The notes beneath the pieces are model-generated. The model was not told where the DNA came from, ran no database searches, and saw only the letters and a program-made list of their open reading frames with translations. Of a stretch of DNA of 44,351 nt, positions 33,442 to 43,921 are shown piece after piece (the first letter of the stretch is position 1; each line of letters begins with the position of its first letter). Source of the stretch: Brachionus koreanus (Eukaryota; Rotifera; Eurotatoria; Ploima; Brachionidae); NCBI GenBank assembly GCA_016987375.1, contig PJRA01000444.1:48596-92946 (forward strand), given 5' to 3'. The position numbers and the translations under genes are program-made.

Positions 33442-35283
33442 TTTTTGTTTGGATTTCTTATGAAAATTATTTGCCTTAGTTCTTTCGTCATTAGTTATTA
33501 TTTCTATATAGCTAATTCTAAAATTAATTTTAGTATGCAATTTCAAAAAATTCTACTCAATGCAAGCACTTTTATATTAGACAAGAAAAAGATACAAAAA
33601 ATTTTTTTTTTTATTTTTTTTTTTGAGTGTAAAATTTGATTTATTTTAATTTTTTATTTCTTAATTTTTTTACTTAGAAGGCTATAAAAAATTTAAAATT
33701 TGACAATTTATTTTTCTAAATTGAAAATAAAAAATCTAAATTAGATTTATCTTAAAAATTTATGATTTGACTGATGGCGAAAATTGATGATTTTCATAAA
33801 ATATCTTTTATATTTACTTGAATAAATAAAACATATTTAAATTGCTGAGTCTAACTTTTTGGAGACAAAAATGCATATGTATTTTTTTCTTTAGGAATTT
33901 TTTCATCTTCTGTATTGTAGCTAGTTAATTAAAAATTTTAAATAAAAACACTAATTTAAGATTTAACATTCATTGCTCCATAGGTAAACAATGGAATATC
34001 AGTCAAAAGTAATGAAACTATGTCAAAGACAATAAATTTAAAAATTTTTTTTTTTAACATTTTTTTCTATTTGTCTTTCTGATCGAGCATTAGCTTCTTC
34101 AGATAAAAACTAATAGTAAAATTTTAAAAACAGTTTTAAAATTTTGAATAAGCTTTGTTCATTAATAAATTATCAACATTCATCATCAATTGAACATGTT
34201 CAAATTCAGTCACAGTCATTTAGTTTCGCATATTCATTTTAACATCATGTTTATTGTCAATAGCAAAAAAAGTAAATGACATGTTATGATTTCTTCTCTC
34301 TTAGTTAATGCAGCAGGTGCGATTTCAAATGGCTTTAAATCTGTTTTTTTAAATAATGTTAAAAGAGGTACCTACTTGTTCTTTTAACTTTCAACATGAG
34401 AAAAGCAGTAGACGATAAAAAAAAATTAAATAAAAGATTATAACAAATTCCTGAATTTTAATTTTTCTTTTGTCTTTTTTTAAACAAATATATTTTTTTA
34501 AATAAAATTTAGATAACTAGACCTTAATTTCCGCTATCATTATTAATAAATTTAAAAAAAATATTATAATCTCAAGATATCAAAAATAATAAATTTAGGT
34601 GATTAAAAAATTTTAGAATCATTTAAATAATTATAGAAATTGATTCAATATAACTCATTAATTTATTGGAATTTTATTGAAATATTTTCAATATGATCAA
34701 CTAGTTCTTTATCAGAAAAATTGGCTCAAACAGGAAATAATGATTGTAGTTACAGCTAGAGTGATAAATTTATTAGATATGAGATAAAAAATATTTATTT
34801 AAAAAATACAAAATTAATAAAAAGGGTCAATATGATTTTTTTCCAAAATTTAAATGTTAAAAAATTATTACTAATTGAATTAGTCATCATCGTAGTAAAA
34901 TATTTTAATTTCACATATTAAAAAAAAAGACAATTTTTATGTCTCTTTATTAGAAAAAATAAAATAATTCAAATTATGGTTTCTTTTTTTTTAAAGCAGG
35001 AAAAATCCAATTTTTAAAAAAAATATACTCTTAAAAATAGCAGCCCATAGACATTGCCTAATTTTGAACGAAACGAATATGATAAATTTTATCTACTTTG
35101 AAAAATTATCTCATTTGCTAAGTATCTGAACAAATTTAATTTTTGTTGTTTACATCAAAGTAACAAACTCAAATTTAAAAAAAAATGAAAAGAAAAATAC
35201 TATCTTAAATTTTAATTAGTCTCTCATATGACAATGCTAAATAAAAGATAAATTTTTAAATTTTAGAAATTTTAAATTAAAAA
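33442..35283. other. Intergenic region, AUP1 to RAB5
   Basis: About 1.8 kb between divergent genes, very AT-rich, with no ORF of interest. It contains promoters of both genes; none could be pinpointed. No repeats with clear ends were noticed. Confidence 0.55.
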
Positions 35284-35913
35284 ATGGCCTCGTCCAAACA
35301 AACGAACGTGCCCAATTCAAACAGCATAAACAAAATATGCCAATTCAAAGTGGTTCTATTAGGTGAATCAGCAGTCGGCAAGTCAAGTTTGGTTATTCGC
35401 TTTGTCAAAAGTGAATTTCACGAATTTCAAGAGAGCACAATTGGAGCAGCGTTTCTGACTCAATCGATGCAAATTGACGACACCACAGTCAAATTTGAAA
35501 TATGGGATACAGCTGGACAAGAGCGATACCACTCATTGGCACCAATGTACTACCGTGGCGCTCAGGCAGCTCTAATCGTATTCGACATTACGTCCAAGGA
35601 CAGTTTTATTAAGGCTCAAAATTGGGTAAGAGAACTAGCAAAGCAGGCTAATACTAACATTGTGATCGCGTTGGTTGGAAACAAGGTCGATTTGGCTAGT
35701 AAGCGAGCAGTAGACTTCAATGAAGCTAAAATGTATGCTGAACAAAATGGTCTTATATTTATGGAGACGTCAGCAAAAACAGCTGTAAATGTAGTGGAAA
35801 TTTTCACGGCTATTGCTACTCGTCTGCCCAGAAATGATAAACAATCGCTTGCCTCAGATACAATCAGAGCCGAAAAAGAAACTCAAAAACAGAAGAGTGG
35901 ATGTTGCAAATAA
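35284..35913 (+). CDS. RAB5: RAB5 small GTPase
   Basis: Intronless, 209 aa, ATG at 35284 after an A-run. Early-endosome Rab that controls endocytic vesicle fusion. G motifs intact: GESAVGKS (P-loop, residues 27-34), effector region [16 protein letters not shown] (the Rab5 signature), WDTAGQE (Gln79 for GTP hydrolysis), NKVD (133-136) and ETSAK (161-165). The C-terminus ends GCCK, two prenylatable Cys near 207-208. Nearly identical to human RAB5 across the G domain. Many animal RAB5 genes contain introns; the single exon here could reflect intron loss, as for several neighbours, and is not by itself proof of a retrocopy. No frame damage. Confidence 0.97.
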   Translation: MASSKQTNVPNSNSINKICQFKVVLLGESAVGKSSLVIRFVKSEFHEFQESTIGAAFLTQSMQIDDTTVKFEIWDTAGQERYHSLAPMYYRGAQAALIVFDITSKDSFIKAQNWVRELAKQANTNIVIALVGNKVDLASKRAVDFNEAKMYAEQNGLIFMETSAKTAVNVVEIFTAIATRLPRNDKQSLASDTIRAEKETQKQKSGCCK

Positions 35914-37494
35914 ATATACTCGAAATTATATTTTTACCATTTCTAGTCCATTTGTTTTTACTGTTTTTTTCTTTTGCCAAAACTCAGCCTTACAAAATTA
36001 ATCGATTTTCGCGTTTTATTATAATTTTATTTTCTCCGAAATTATTTTTTACTAAGACTTGCCAGATTTTTTTAACTGAAATTTTAGAAAACAAAAAAAA
36101 TAATAATATTTTTAATAAAAATTTTTTAGTCAAGGTGAAAATTATTCTCAATGTGTATGTGTGTGTGTGATTTTTTTTTAATATTATTTTTAAACTAGAA
36201 TTTATTTCTTATTCACAATCGAGACAAGGTCAATCAAAATATTTTTTGATTAATTAATTAACCATTTTTATCCAGAAGCGTCTAACTTCTGAGTTACATG
36301 ACAATTTACATGATTAATTCTTAGTTATCTTTGTACATGAATTAAGAAGCTGGTGATTAACTGTTGCCTGGGGATGTAGATGGAGAAGTACAATATCCGC
36401 TAATACATAAACTGTTCATTATCAATAAAAAAAATAGGATAAATCAAAGAACTGCCCAAAGTTAAAGAGCACTGTGAATTTTGGAACAAAAAACAAAAAC
36501 AAAAATTTTAAATTAAAAAAAAAAACTTTTTTTCTAAAGGTCCAAAAATTGTTCTGCAAAATGTAACAGTGAATATACAAAGTTTGTATCACCCAAATTT
36601 AGTCTGTGCAAAACAGTATATGCATTAGGAATTTATTGAAAATTAAATTGCAGAGATTTTGCACCGACTAAATTTGGGTGATACAAATCTTGTATCAACT
36701 GATGCATTTTGCAAATAAATTTTTGGACCTTAAGAAAAAAAGTTTTTTTTTTTTAATTTAAAATTTTTGTTCCAAAATTCACAATCTCAAATTAAAGCCA
36801 GTTAAGCTCGGCTCTATTGTCTTTTTGTACAATTTACGAAAGCTTTTTTAGTCAACAAATTTTTTCTTATCTCCAACTCATTTATTTGATTCTAAAGAAA
36901 ACTTATTTTTTAGCCCATAGCGTACTTGATTCATTTTGGTTCACAGAATCCATGTTTCACTTCTGTATAGTAGATTGGATAGATAGGAGGCTTTGGCTCT
37001 ACATCCGGAGACACACTTAGTTTCAAATCTTTTGGGTCGAGTGTCCCCGACCTTAAATTTCTATATTTTCTATTAGTCTTCGCGTTGGATCAGCCTTATT
37101 TTCTTCTATTTAATAATTTAAATTGAAACATAAATTTTTAATTTGAAAAACATTTTATTAAAAACTATTTTTTTTTTTTCTTAACAATAATTAAGGATTT
37201 TAAGTCAAATTTTAGAATCGTGTTTACTTGTTTAGATGAGATTTTTTGTTTGTTTCTTACTGAAAACACTGATAACAAAACAAAAAATAAAGTAAGATTC
37301 AGTCGGTTTGTATCAAACGTCATTTGATTGTGGTCCTCGTGTGACTCATACACTCAGTTTGATTCCTAACATACATACATTTAAATATATTATTTTTTGT
37401 TTTCATTTATCGATTAACTATTTAATAAATTTTTTTTTTTTTATAATACAAAAATTAAAAAATAAAAGTAAAACACATAGAATGAAATTTTTTT
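35914..37494. other. Intergenic region with long inverted-repeat MITE
   Basis: About 1.6 kb between RAB5 and the TLC gene (3' ends facing). It includes the RAB5 3' UTR with a (GT)n tract near 36150-36170, the foldback element 36473-36783, and a slightly GC-richer stretch near 36950-37060 with a hairpin (GGGTCGAGTGTCCCCGACC) that may be another retroelement 3' end. Confidence 0.55.
36473..36783. mobile_element. Foldback MITE with arms of about 125-140 bp
   Basis: Left arm 36473-36613 and right arm 36657-36783 are inverted copies, nearly identical apart from an extra AACAAAAAC-like stretch in the left arm. The ends read TGTGAATTTTGGAAC and GTTCCAAAATTCACA; the inner ends ATTTAGTCTGTGCAAAA and TTTTGCACCGACTAAAT. 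The loop is about 43 bp. No ORF. Both flanks contain TTAAAG nearby, but a true target duplication is not certain. A solo arm of the same family is at 4482. Confidence 0.85.
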
Positions 37495-38538
37495 CTAATT
37501 CTTTTCTACTAGTAAAATAATATTTTGATTCATGTCAATAGGCTTTTCGTCTTGATCAATGTTGTCCATCATTTGAGCGTCCAAATTTACATTTGGATTT
37601 TTAGCTTTGACGCACATCAACACGCTCAGATCTTTTTGCACAATTCGCTTGAACAATATGACGTTTATAACAGTCATAATGAGAATAAAAGTGATCAAAA
37701 TGCACAAGTACTGAACGCTAACTCTATGACCGTCTATTTTGATGCTGTAGAGTATGACACCCAAAATGCCAAAACGAAACAAAATAAAGCTTAATATGTT
37801 GGCTATGCAATTAGAGTATACAATTAACGAATTTCGCTTGAAAGCATAGAATTTGAGTAATTTTCTTGCGTGTAGAAAAACACTGTTAAACTCCATAAGC
37901 AGGGCGATAACTGTGTAGCCGACGGATATGAGATTGATCATGTGATAGCCGAATGAGAGTAGCACAATCCAGTGATGAACACACACAACCCATTCGCGTT
38001 TGAGGTAGCCATTAGCGCATATGTCATAAAAGTCGTACAAGAAATAGCCGCATGAAAAGGCCAACACCAGATATGAATCCCATGTGATGTTGAACAACAA
38101 ATCAGCAAACAATTCGTTGTGACGAGCGATCAGAATGTACAATAGCCATATGGAACACAAGACCGAATGAACAAAGCTCACTTGAAGATTGCGATTAGTC
38201 CATATGGTGAATTGAAGCTTGCGATTACGCTCCTCTAGCTCTTCGCTTTCGTCTTTTATTTTAAACACAGAGTCGTCGTCTTTTTGGCGTCTTCTCAACA
38301 CGGCCTGTTCGTATCGCTCGAACGATCTAACCGATAGATCATAGTGCTTTTGTTTGTCCACAAGTGAATCGACAATTAAACTAATCAAGTAGAATACTAT
38401 AGAAAACATTATGATCAAGCATATAACTATTAGATTGCGATAGCTCAGCTGATTTAGATAGTCGTATACGGAGCTTTCTTGTGACAGCATCAAACTGTCA
38501 TTCAGTGAGACAAACAATGTCGTACCTTCTATTTTCAT
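37495..38538 (-). CDS. TLC-domain multi-pass membrane protein (TLCD1/2-like)
   Basis: Intronless, 347 aa, ATG at 38536-38538. After a first membrane helix (LIVICLIIMFSIVFYLISLI) and a charged linker (residues about 60-110, with RRRQKDDDS), a TRAM-LAG1-CLN8 domain spans roughly residues 115-310. It has VSFVHSVLCSIWLLY, GYFLYDFYDI, VHHWIVLLSFGYHM (His188-His189) and ALLMEFNSVFLHARKLLKFY. That order (phe-rich helix, YDxxD-like, HH, E-x-N-x-FLH-R) fits TLCD1/TLCD2-type proteins more than ceramide synthases, which carry a longer Lag1 motif (HHxxTxxL). TLCD1/2 influence membrane phospholipid composition in animals. The C-terminal tail is cytosolic and polar (DQDEKPIDMNQ). Subfamily assignment is moderate. 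Confidence 0.75.
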   Translation of the reverse strand: MKIEGTTLFVSLNDSLMLSQESSVYDYLNQLSYRNLIVICLIIMFSIVFYLISLIVDSLVDKQKHYDLSVRSFERYEQAVLRRRQKDDDSVFKIKDESEELEERNRKLQFTIWTNRNLQVSFVHSVLCSIWLLYILIARHNELFADLLFNITWDSYLVLAFSCGYFLYDFYDICANGYLKREWVVCVHHWIVLLSFGYHMINLISVGYTVIALLMEFNSVFLHARKLLKFYAFKRNSLIVYSNCIANILSFILFRFGILGVILYSIKIDGHRVSVQYLCILITFILIMTVINVILFKRIVQKDLSVLMCVKAKNPNVNLDAQMMDNIDQDEKPIDMNQNIILLVEKN

Positions 38539-41016
38539 GATTGAGATTGTGTTGGTTTTTGTTTGATTGTGTTTTAAAAATAATGATAATAAAATAGAAA
38601 AAATAATATTACTAAATTTTAATATCTAAAAAATCGAATGATTAGTTGTTTGTTTAAAAAATTGTTGCATAGATTGCAATAATGTTTGAGTTTTATTTTT
38701 CTTGACTACGAAATAAAACAAACTTTATTTTAGATTGATATTATATTTTTATCTGTTTTATTTTATTTTTTTTTTGCGTTTACTAGTCATTTAATTTTTA
38801 TTCAAATAAATTAATAATATCTAAAACAAAAAAGAAAATAGAAGTATTTTAGAGTTTTTGTTCTCTTGTTTCTTTTATTCTGGCCGACATAATACAATGA
38901 AGTTAAATTAGCATTTTTCTAAAAGTAACTGCACACTCGAACAAATAACAACAAGCTAACAATTAGAAGCGCTTGGCAACAACAACTTGAATTATGATCG
39001 TAATAACACAAAAAGTTAATAAATTTTTAACGAATTAATCATTGAACAAAAATAGACTAGCATAGGCCTAACTGATTCATACATTCATTCATTTTATATT
39101 TACGAATAAAGACTTAAACTCCATGTTGTTGTTTTTTCATTATTTTAAATTTATCTAAATAGATGTGTGTTTATACGCGTGAACTAAATTGACTTAAAGA
39201 AGATATAGAGAAAAAAAAATTTAAGATCAATTCTTCGTATATAAGCATATGATAATTTAGACTCACAAATTAAAATCAATAACTCAAAATTATTATAATT
39301 TTGTATGCATTTATAACCATAAAATAATTGAACTAAAATTTTATGTTTTTTATACTTTCTATTTTTTTTCTCTAATCTAAGCATTTATTTTATCTTGTTT
39401 TAATTTTGTTGATGTTGTTGCTAGATAATCTAGTTTATCTAATTTGATTTGGCTTTGCCATATCTTTCCAAAATAAACAAACACTCAAAGACAAAATTTT
39501 TGCCTAGTATCACTGATAGGCAGAATCGAAACCCCGAGCGCGTGTGCTCACAACACATGCAGCTTCGAAAGCTTATAATTAGATTTTAACTGTTCTCATA
39601 CTTCAGCTTAAAAAAGATAGAACTGCTTTTTAAATGCTATTAGAAATAAAATATTGAAAATTTAAAATTAATGATTTGTTCAACTTGATTTTCAATAATT
39701 AATTAATCTATCGAGTCCTATAAATATGATTGAACTTTGAAAACAACATTTTGATACTATTTATATGCAAAAACATTGATTAATAATCTGAATTAAATTA
39801 ATCTGTTAATCAGGCAGTAGAATGATTAAAAGCTTATATTCTGTTTAAACTGATTACTAGATAGTGTTAATTTCGAAATTAAAAATTTTTACCTTTCAAG
39901 CCAAAAAAGTAAATTAAAAAAGTAAAAAACAAATCACAAACATTTAATTTTTTTTCAAACAGTTTGCTTAAGGTTAATATTTCGTTTATTTGATAAAGTC
40001 TAGTTTGATTTAGAATTTTTCAAATGATTAAATTGGTATAAACCCAAAAAAAAGAAATTATTAAGAAAAGAATTTTAACAAACTAAATGCTTTTACTAAT
40101 CCTAAAGATTTAGAATTACAATTTGTTAGTAGTGGACTTTTTCATCAAAACAATTGAGAGTAAATACTTTTTCTTTTAAATTATTTTAGATAAAAGGATT
40201 TTAAATTAAAAAAAAATTAAATGACTCAGAAAAAAAATATGAATTTTTAAAGCCTTTTAATTTAGCCTAGTCTCGAAAAAAATTCATCATATTTCATTAA
40301 AATGAATAGATTAAGCCTAGGCTTTTTTAAAAATAAATTCGGCAGTGTTTCTAAGAGTTTTGCTGAGCGAATTATTTCAAGCAATAACAAAACATTGCTG
40401 AAAAAAAAGAACAAATAAGCATTTAAAATATGTTCAGCCTGCATCTTGAAAATTGAGATCATTTTACAGTCACATTTGCATACACGAGAAAGCTATAATG
40501 AAAAAAAAATTTCTTTGTTCGTTTAATAATAGCTTTTTATTGACAAATAATTAATATATATTTATTAGTTTAGATTTTTTGTTTATGAATGATGGTATAG
40601 AGCCGTTCATTATCAATGTGCTTATGAAAACAAAAAAAATCTATTATTTATCAACTTATGTCTAACTAATAAAAAAATAAATCAACATTTTCAAAAAGAA
40701 ATAGATAAAACAACGCATAAATAGTGCTTATTTGGATAAAATTTTTTAAACTCTTATAAAAATTAAAATAAAATATAATTAGAATAGAAAAAAAAATATT
40801 TTTTTTTTGAAAATTATAAATTCAAGTCTGGTTTATTAATTCAACATGAAAAATAAATTAAGTATATCTGGATTTTAGAGTATTATGTTCGAATTTGAAA
40901 TTTAGCTTTAGCTAAATAAGATTAATTTTATTGTATTTTTTTTTTCCATAGAAAAATATAAATTAAAAACAAAAAGAAAAATAATTTATAAAATATAATA
41001 AAATTGAAAAAAAAAT
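38539..41016. other. Long intergenic region, TLC gene to calpain
   Basis: About 2.5 kb, AT-rich. Short ORFs (66 codons at 39184 and 40262) lack any protein-like pattern. A tRNA-like GC-richer stretch occurs at 39509-39575. Promoter of the TLC gene at the left, 3' UTR of calpain at the right. Confidence 0.6.
39509..39575 (-). repeat. tRNA-like / SINE-like remnant
   Basis: Read on the minus strand: GCATGTGTTGTGAGCACACG, then CTCGGGGTTTCGATTCTGCC. GGTTTCGATTC resembles a Pol III B box with one extra T, and TGTGT...ACACG forms an anticodon-like stem. No A box or acceptor stem is intact. Best read as a decayed tRNA-derived element. Confidence 0.3.
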
Positions 41017-42912
41017 CTACATAATGAAACAAGCATTTTGAAGTTTGTTTTTTCTGTCTTTGGCAGATGAATATAACTGTTTGTTAATTGTGTCACTTGA
41101 ATCAGTCAAAGACATGTGCAAAAATGGCGCCATTAAATCAATTTGATTCTTTTGACTTGATCTAACCTGAATAGAGTGTTTTTGTCTATGATTTGAATCA
41201 TCATTTATCATGCTAGTCCAATCTTTAAATGCCCCATTCAAATTGGTCGAATCGAAAAAGCCACCCGACATATTTTTAATGCTTTCATTAACACTCTCTT
41301 TTTCAAGTATATTCAAATTTTGATCTTTAATTAGCTTTTCAGTGAATATTCTTAGCAAAAATTGTCCTTCTACATTGACATCAAACAAACTTGGTATTAT
41401 GGCATAATATCCTGGCTTAAGCTTAAATCTTTTAGTCACTTCACGCTTGTTTATGTAGTCGCCTGAATTTCCCACACGTTCCAGCTGAGCTTGTCCCAAT
41501 TTATGGCCATACTTGAGCGAATTTTCCGCATCCATATCATTCAAAACTCTAAATAATCTAAATTGAATGAATTCCTCTGCCGGCTGACCCGCAGTGAGAG
41601 TGCGTTTTTCTCTGGTGTATTTTTGCATCAAAGCTAGAACACAGGTGGCCATGTTATCATTGTCTTCTTGGTCAACATCGACCAATTTTACTAAGAATTG
41701 AGGGTTGTTCCAATATCGACAATCACCACCATTGCCTGATCCTCCGGCTGTTCGCTGACTATTTGACCATTCACCATGATACGACACCATTTTCCAGCAT
41801 ATTCGCTCATTTCGATTTTCATTCAAAATCTCATCCGAAAATGACTCAGGTGTCAAATGACAAAATTGAATCGAATCAAAATATTTAAAAAAATCCTCAA
41901 AGCTCATCCAAAATTCACCTTCATTTTCTTGTTTAAATTCTAGTTGATTCATAATTTGTTTGTCAACCATAGACCATTCATTTGAATTGTCACTCCATGC
42001 GCCTTTCCACTCAATCCGGCCCCACGGATTTCTCAAACGAATAAGCCGAACATCCCGGCCATGCTGTTCCAAAAGAGCAATTTTGCTTATAGTATAAGCA
42101 TGACCTTTGACTAGGCCATTGGGCAATTTTTCCTCCAATATTCTGGCATCAGGCTCTATGTACGCTGCATTCATTGATTTCAATTTGCGAGACTTGACCA
42201 AAATTTTCCACAAATTTTCTCTATATTTCGGATCACAATTTCTTTTGTCCAAATAAAACGATTCTTCAATTCCGCCTGACATGTCAATGAGTGCATCAGT
42301 AGTAAAGCCTCCTTCCATGTTCTCATAGCTACCACATATTTTTGCATAAGCTTTTTCCAACAAAGCAGCCCAAAACTCATTTGGCTCTTCTCTATTGCTA
42401 CAGAAAACAAGTTGATTTGAATGCTGCCAAACTGGCAGATAATCGTCTACAACAACATCATACCATACACCGTAAATCCAAAATCTAAAGTGAAATATGC
42501 CCGAGTAGCCATTACCATAGCATGTTTGATTTTTGGGAACCACTTTGTCAAATAGTTCGGGCATAAAAGTGATAGCTGCACATCCGGCTATGAACCAGCA
42601 ATTGCCCAAGTAGCCCTGATCGAGATCATTGGCATTTGCTGTGTCTTCAATGAACTTGGCTTCTTGGCCGTTTTGCTTGCATATTTCAAATGGTCTCATC
42701 CATTTTATGCTATTCATTGAGCCGCGCCGAGTCGGATAGAGACTATTCGAGCTCTTCTCGAATAGTGGATCAGTGAACAGAATAGAGGCTTGTTGACATT
42801 CTGATTTTAGTTTTAGATAATTTTGACTTTTAAAATACTGAATTTTGTTATCATAAAAATAGGAACTGCGGCTTATTTTGTTTCTAATGTCGATCTTTGA
42901 AAAATTTTCCAT
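41017..42912 (-). CDS. Calpain-type cysteine protease without EF hands, C-terminal CaaX
   Basis: Intronless, 631 aa, ATG at 42910-42912. Protease core (CysPc) residues about 45-350: catalytic Cys105 in QGYLGNCWFIAG, His271 in VKGHAYTI, Asn295 in RLRNPWG, all present. A calpain-type beta-sandwich domain follows (residues about 365-530; WNNPQFLVKLVDVD, then KLKPGYYAIIPSLFD and GQFLLRIFTEK). No PEF/EF-hand domain is seen; instead a Ser/Asn-rich tail of about 95 aa ends NACFIM-stop. C-F-I-M has the form of a CaaX prenylation signal. The architecture is closest to atypical calpains; a separate C2 domain as in CAPN5/6 is not evident. Ca2+-regulated limited proteolysis by homology. The N-terminal 45 residues are basic and lack a signal peptide. 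Confidence 0.92.
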   Translation of the reverse strand: MENFSKIDIRNKISRSSYFYDNKIQYFKSQNYLKLKSECQQASILFTDPLFEKSSNSLYPTRRGSMNSIKWMRPFEICKQNGQEAKFIEDTANANDLDQGYLGNCWFIAGCAAITFMPELFDKVVPKNQTCYGNGYSGIFHFRFWIYGVWYDVVVDDYLPVWQHSNQLVFCSNREEPNEFWAALLEKAYAKICGSYENMEGGFTTDALIDMSGGIEESFYLDKRNCDPKYRENLWKILVKSRKLKSMNAAYIEPDARILEEKLPNGLVKGHAYTISKIALLEQHGRDVRLIRLRNPWGRIEWKGAWSDNSNEWSMVDKQIMNQLEFKQENEGEFWMSFEDFFKYFDSIQFCHLTPESFSDEILNENRNERICWKMVSYHGEWSNSQRTAGGSGNGGDCRYWNNPQFLVKLVDVDQEDNDNMATCVLALMQKYTREKRTLTAGQPAEEFIQFRLFRVLNDMDAENSLKYGHKLGQAQLERVGNSGDYINKREVTKRFKLKPGYYAIIPSLFDVNVEGQFLLRIFTEKLIKDQNLNILEKESVNESIKNMSGGFFDSTNLNGAFKDWTSMINDDSNHRQKHSIQVRSSQKNQIDLMAPFLHMSLTDSSDTINKQLYSSAKDRKNKLQNACFIM

Positions 42913-43654
42913 TTTTATCCTTTTCAGATTATGTATGTTAAAATCAGACTTATTTATATCAGATTTGGATGAAATATTATACTTTTTTTTTCAATAAAAC
43001 AAGTTATGTTTTTTTGCCCTTTTTTTTTTAATAGATAATAAAAACAAAGAAATAGAAAAAGTAGTTAAACAGAAAATTTGGATTATGATTTTCTTTTTAT
43101 CAATAATCCAATACATGTTTTGGTATCTTTTTAGCTGTTAATCATGATTATGAGTCAATGATTGATTTTATACTAAATTAGCTGTGCTTAAAACACTTTA
43201 TTCGTCTAATAGATTAATTATGAATCTTAATAATAGAATGCTGAATGATTTAGTACAAAAGAAAACACTAGATTTCTAAGAGTTCATTCAGGATATTTTC
43301 TTTTCTCAAATAACTAAGCTTTTTTCACTTTTTTAAAATCACTCATGAGTTAATTTTAAATTTTTTAATTAAAACTAAATTTATGAATATTGACATTAGT
43401 TTTTTTTTTTTCACATCAAAATTATTTTCGTTAAACTATTTAATGGTTTAATGGCTTTATATTTTCTAATTATAACAATAAAATTAATTAGATCAAAACG
43501 ATAATAAATATTCAAAATATTAATTTAAAATGAAGTTGATGCTCACAACAAGACTTGAAATGTATTTGTAGTTTCAATTTATGTACATAAATGCAGAATA
43601 AAATATTAAAAAAGATTTTGAAAATTTAAAAAAGAGTAAATCTATGGTCAAAGT
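42913..43654. other. Intergenic region upstream of calpain
   Basis: About 740 bp of AT-rich DNA with T- and A-runs. It should contain the calpain promoter. No ORF or repeat with clear ends seen before the LINE relic begins. Confidence 0.55.
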
Positions 43655-43921
43655 TGTCAAGTATGCGATTTAAGAAGGCACTCAAAGACTCTTCGTCGTG
43701 AACAAATAAAAAAATGTTACTCACGTTTCCTTTTTTTCACAAATAGAGTTGTAAATACATGGAAGGGACTATCGGAAGGTATAGTTAGCGCAAAAACGTT
43801 GAATATTTTCAAGTCAAAACTAGATTCATGGTTTGTGAATAAAGAAGCGATTACTGTAGTTCATTAGAGCCATGCTCGGGTATTTTTCCGAGTTGCAGTT
43901 CAACTTACTACCACTACTACT
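43655..43921 (+). pseudogene. 3' end of a CR1/L2-like LINE, 5'-truncated
   Basis: Open frame ending at 43867: CDLRRHSKTLRREQIKK, then FFTNRVVNTWKGLSEGIVSA and KTLNIFKSKLDSWF. This is the typical C-terminus of CR1/L2/Jockey-group reverse transcriptases (family RGHSxKL...FFxNRVVxxWNxLP). After the stop comes a short 3' UTR with a hairpin (CTCGG at 43875, CCGAG at 43888) and an (ACT)n tail (43904-43921). A 5'-truncated insertion is the usual fate of such elements. Confidence 0.85.

Noticed and set aside
33442..33546. N-terminal extension of AUP1
   Set aside because: The open frame starts at a TTG and has no ATG before 33441; the extension is basic and AT-biased, unlike AUP1.
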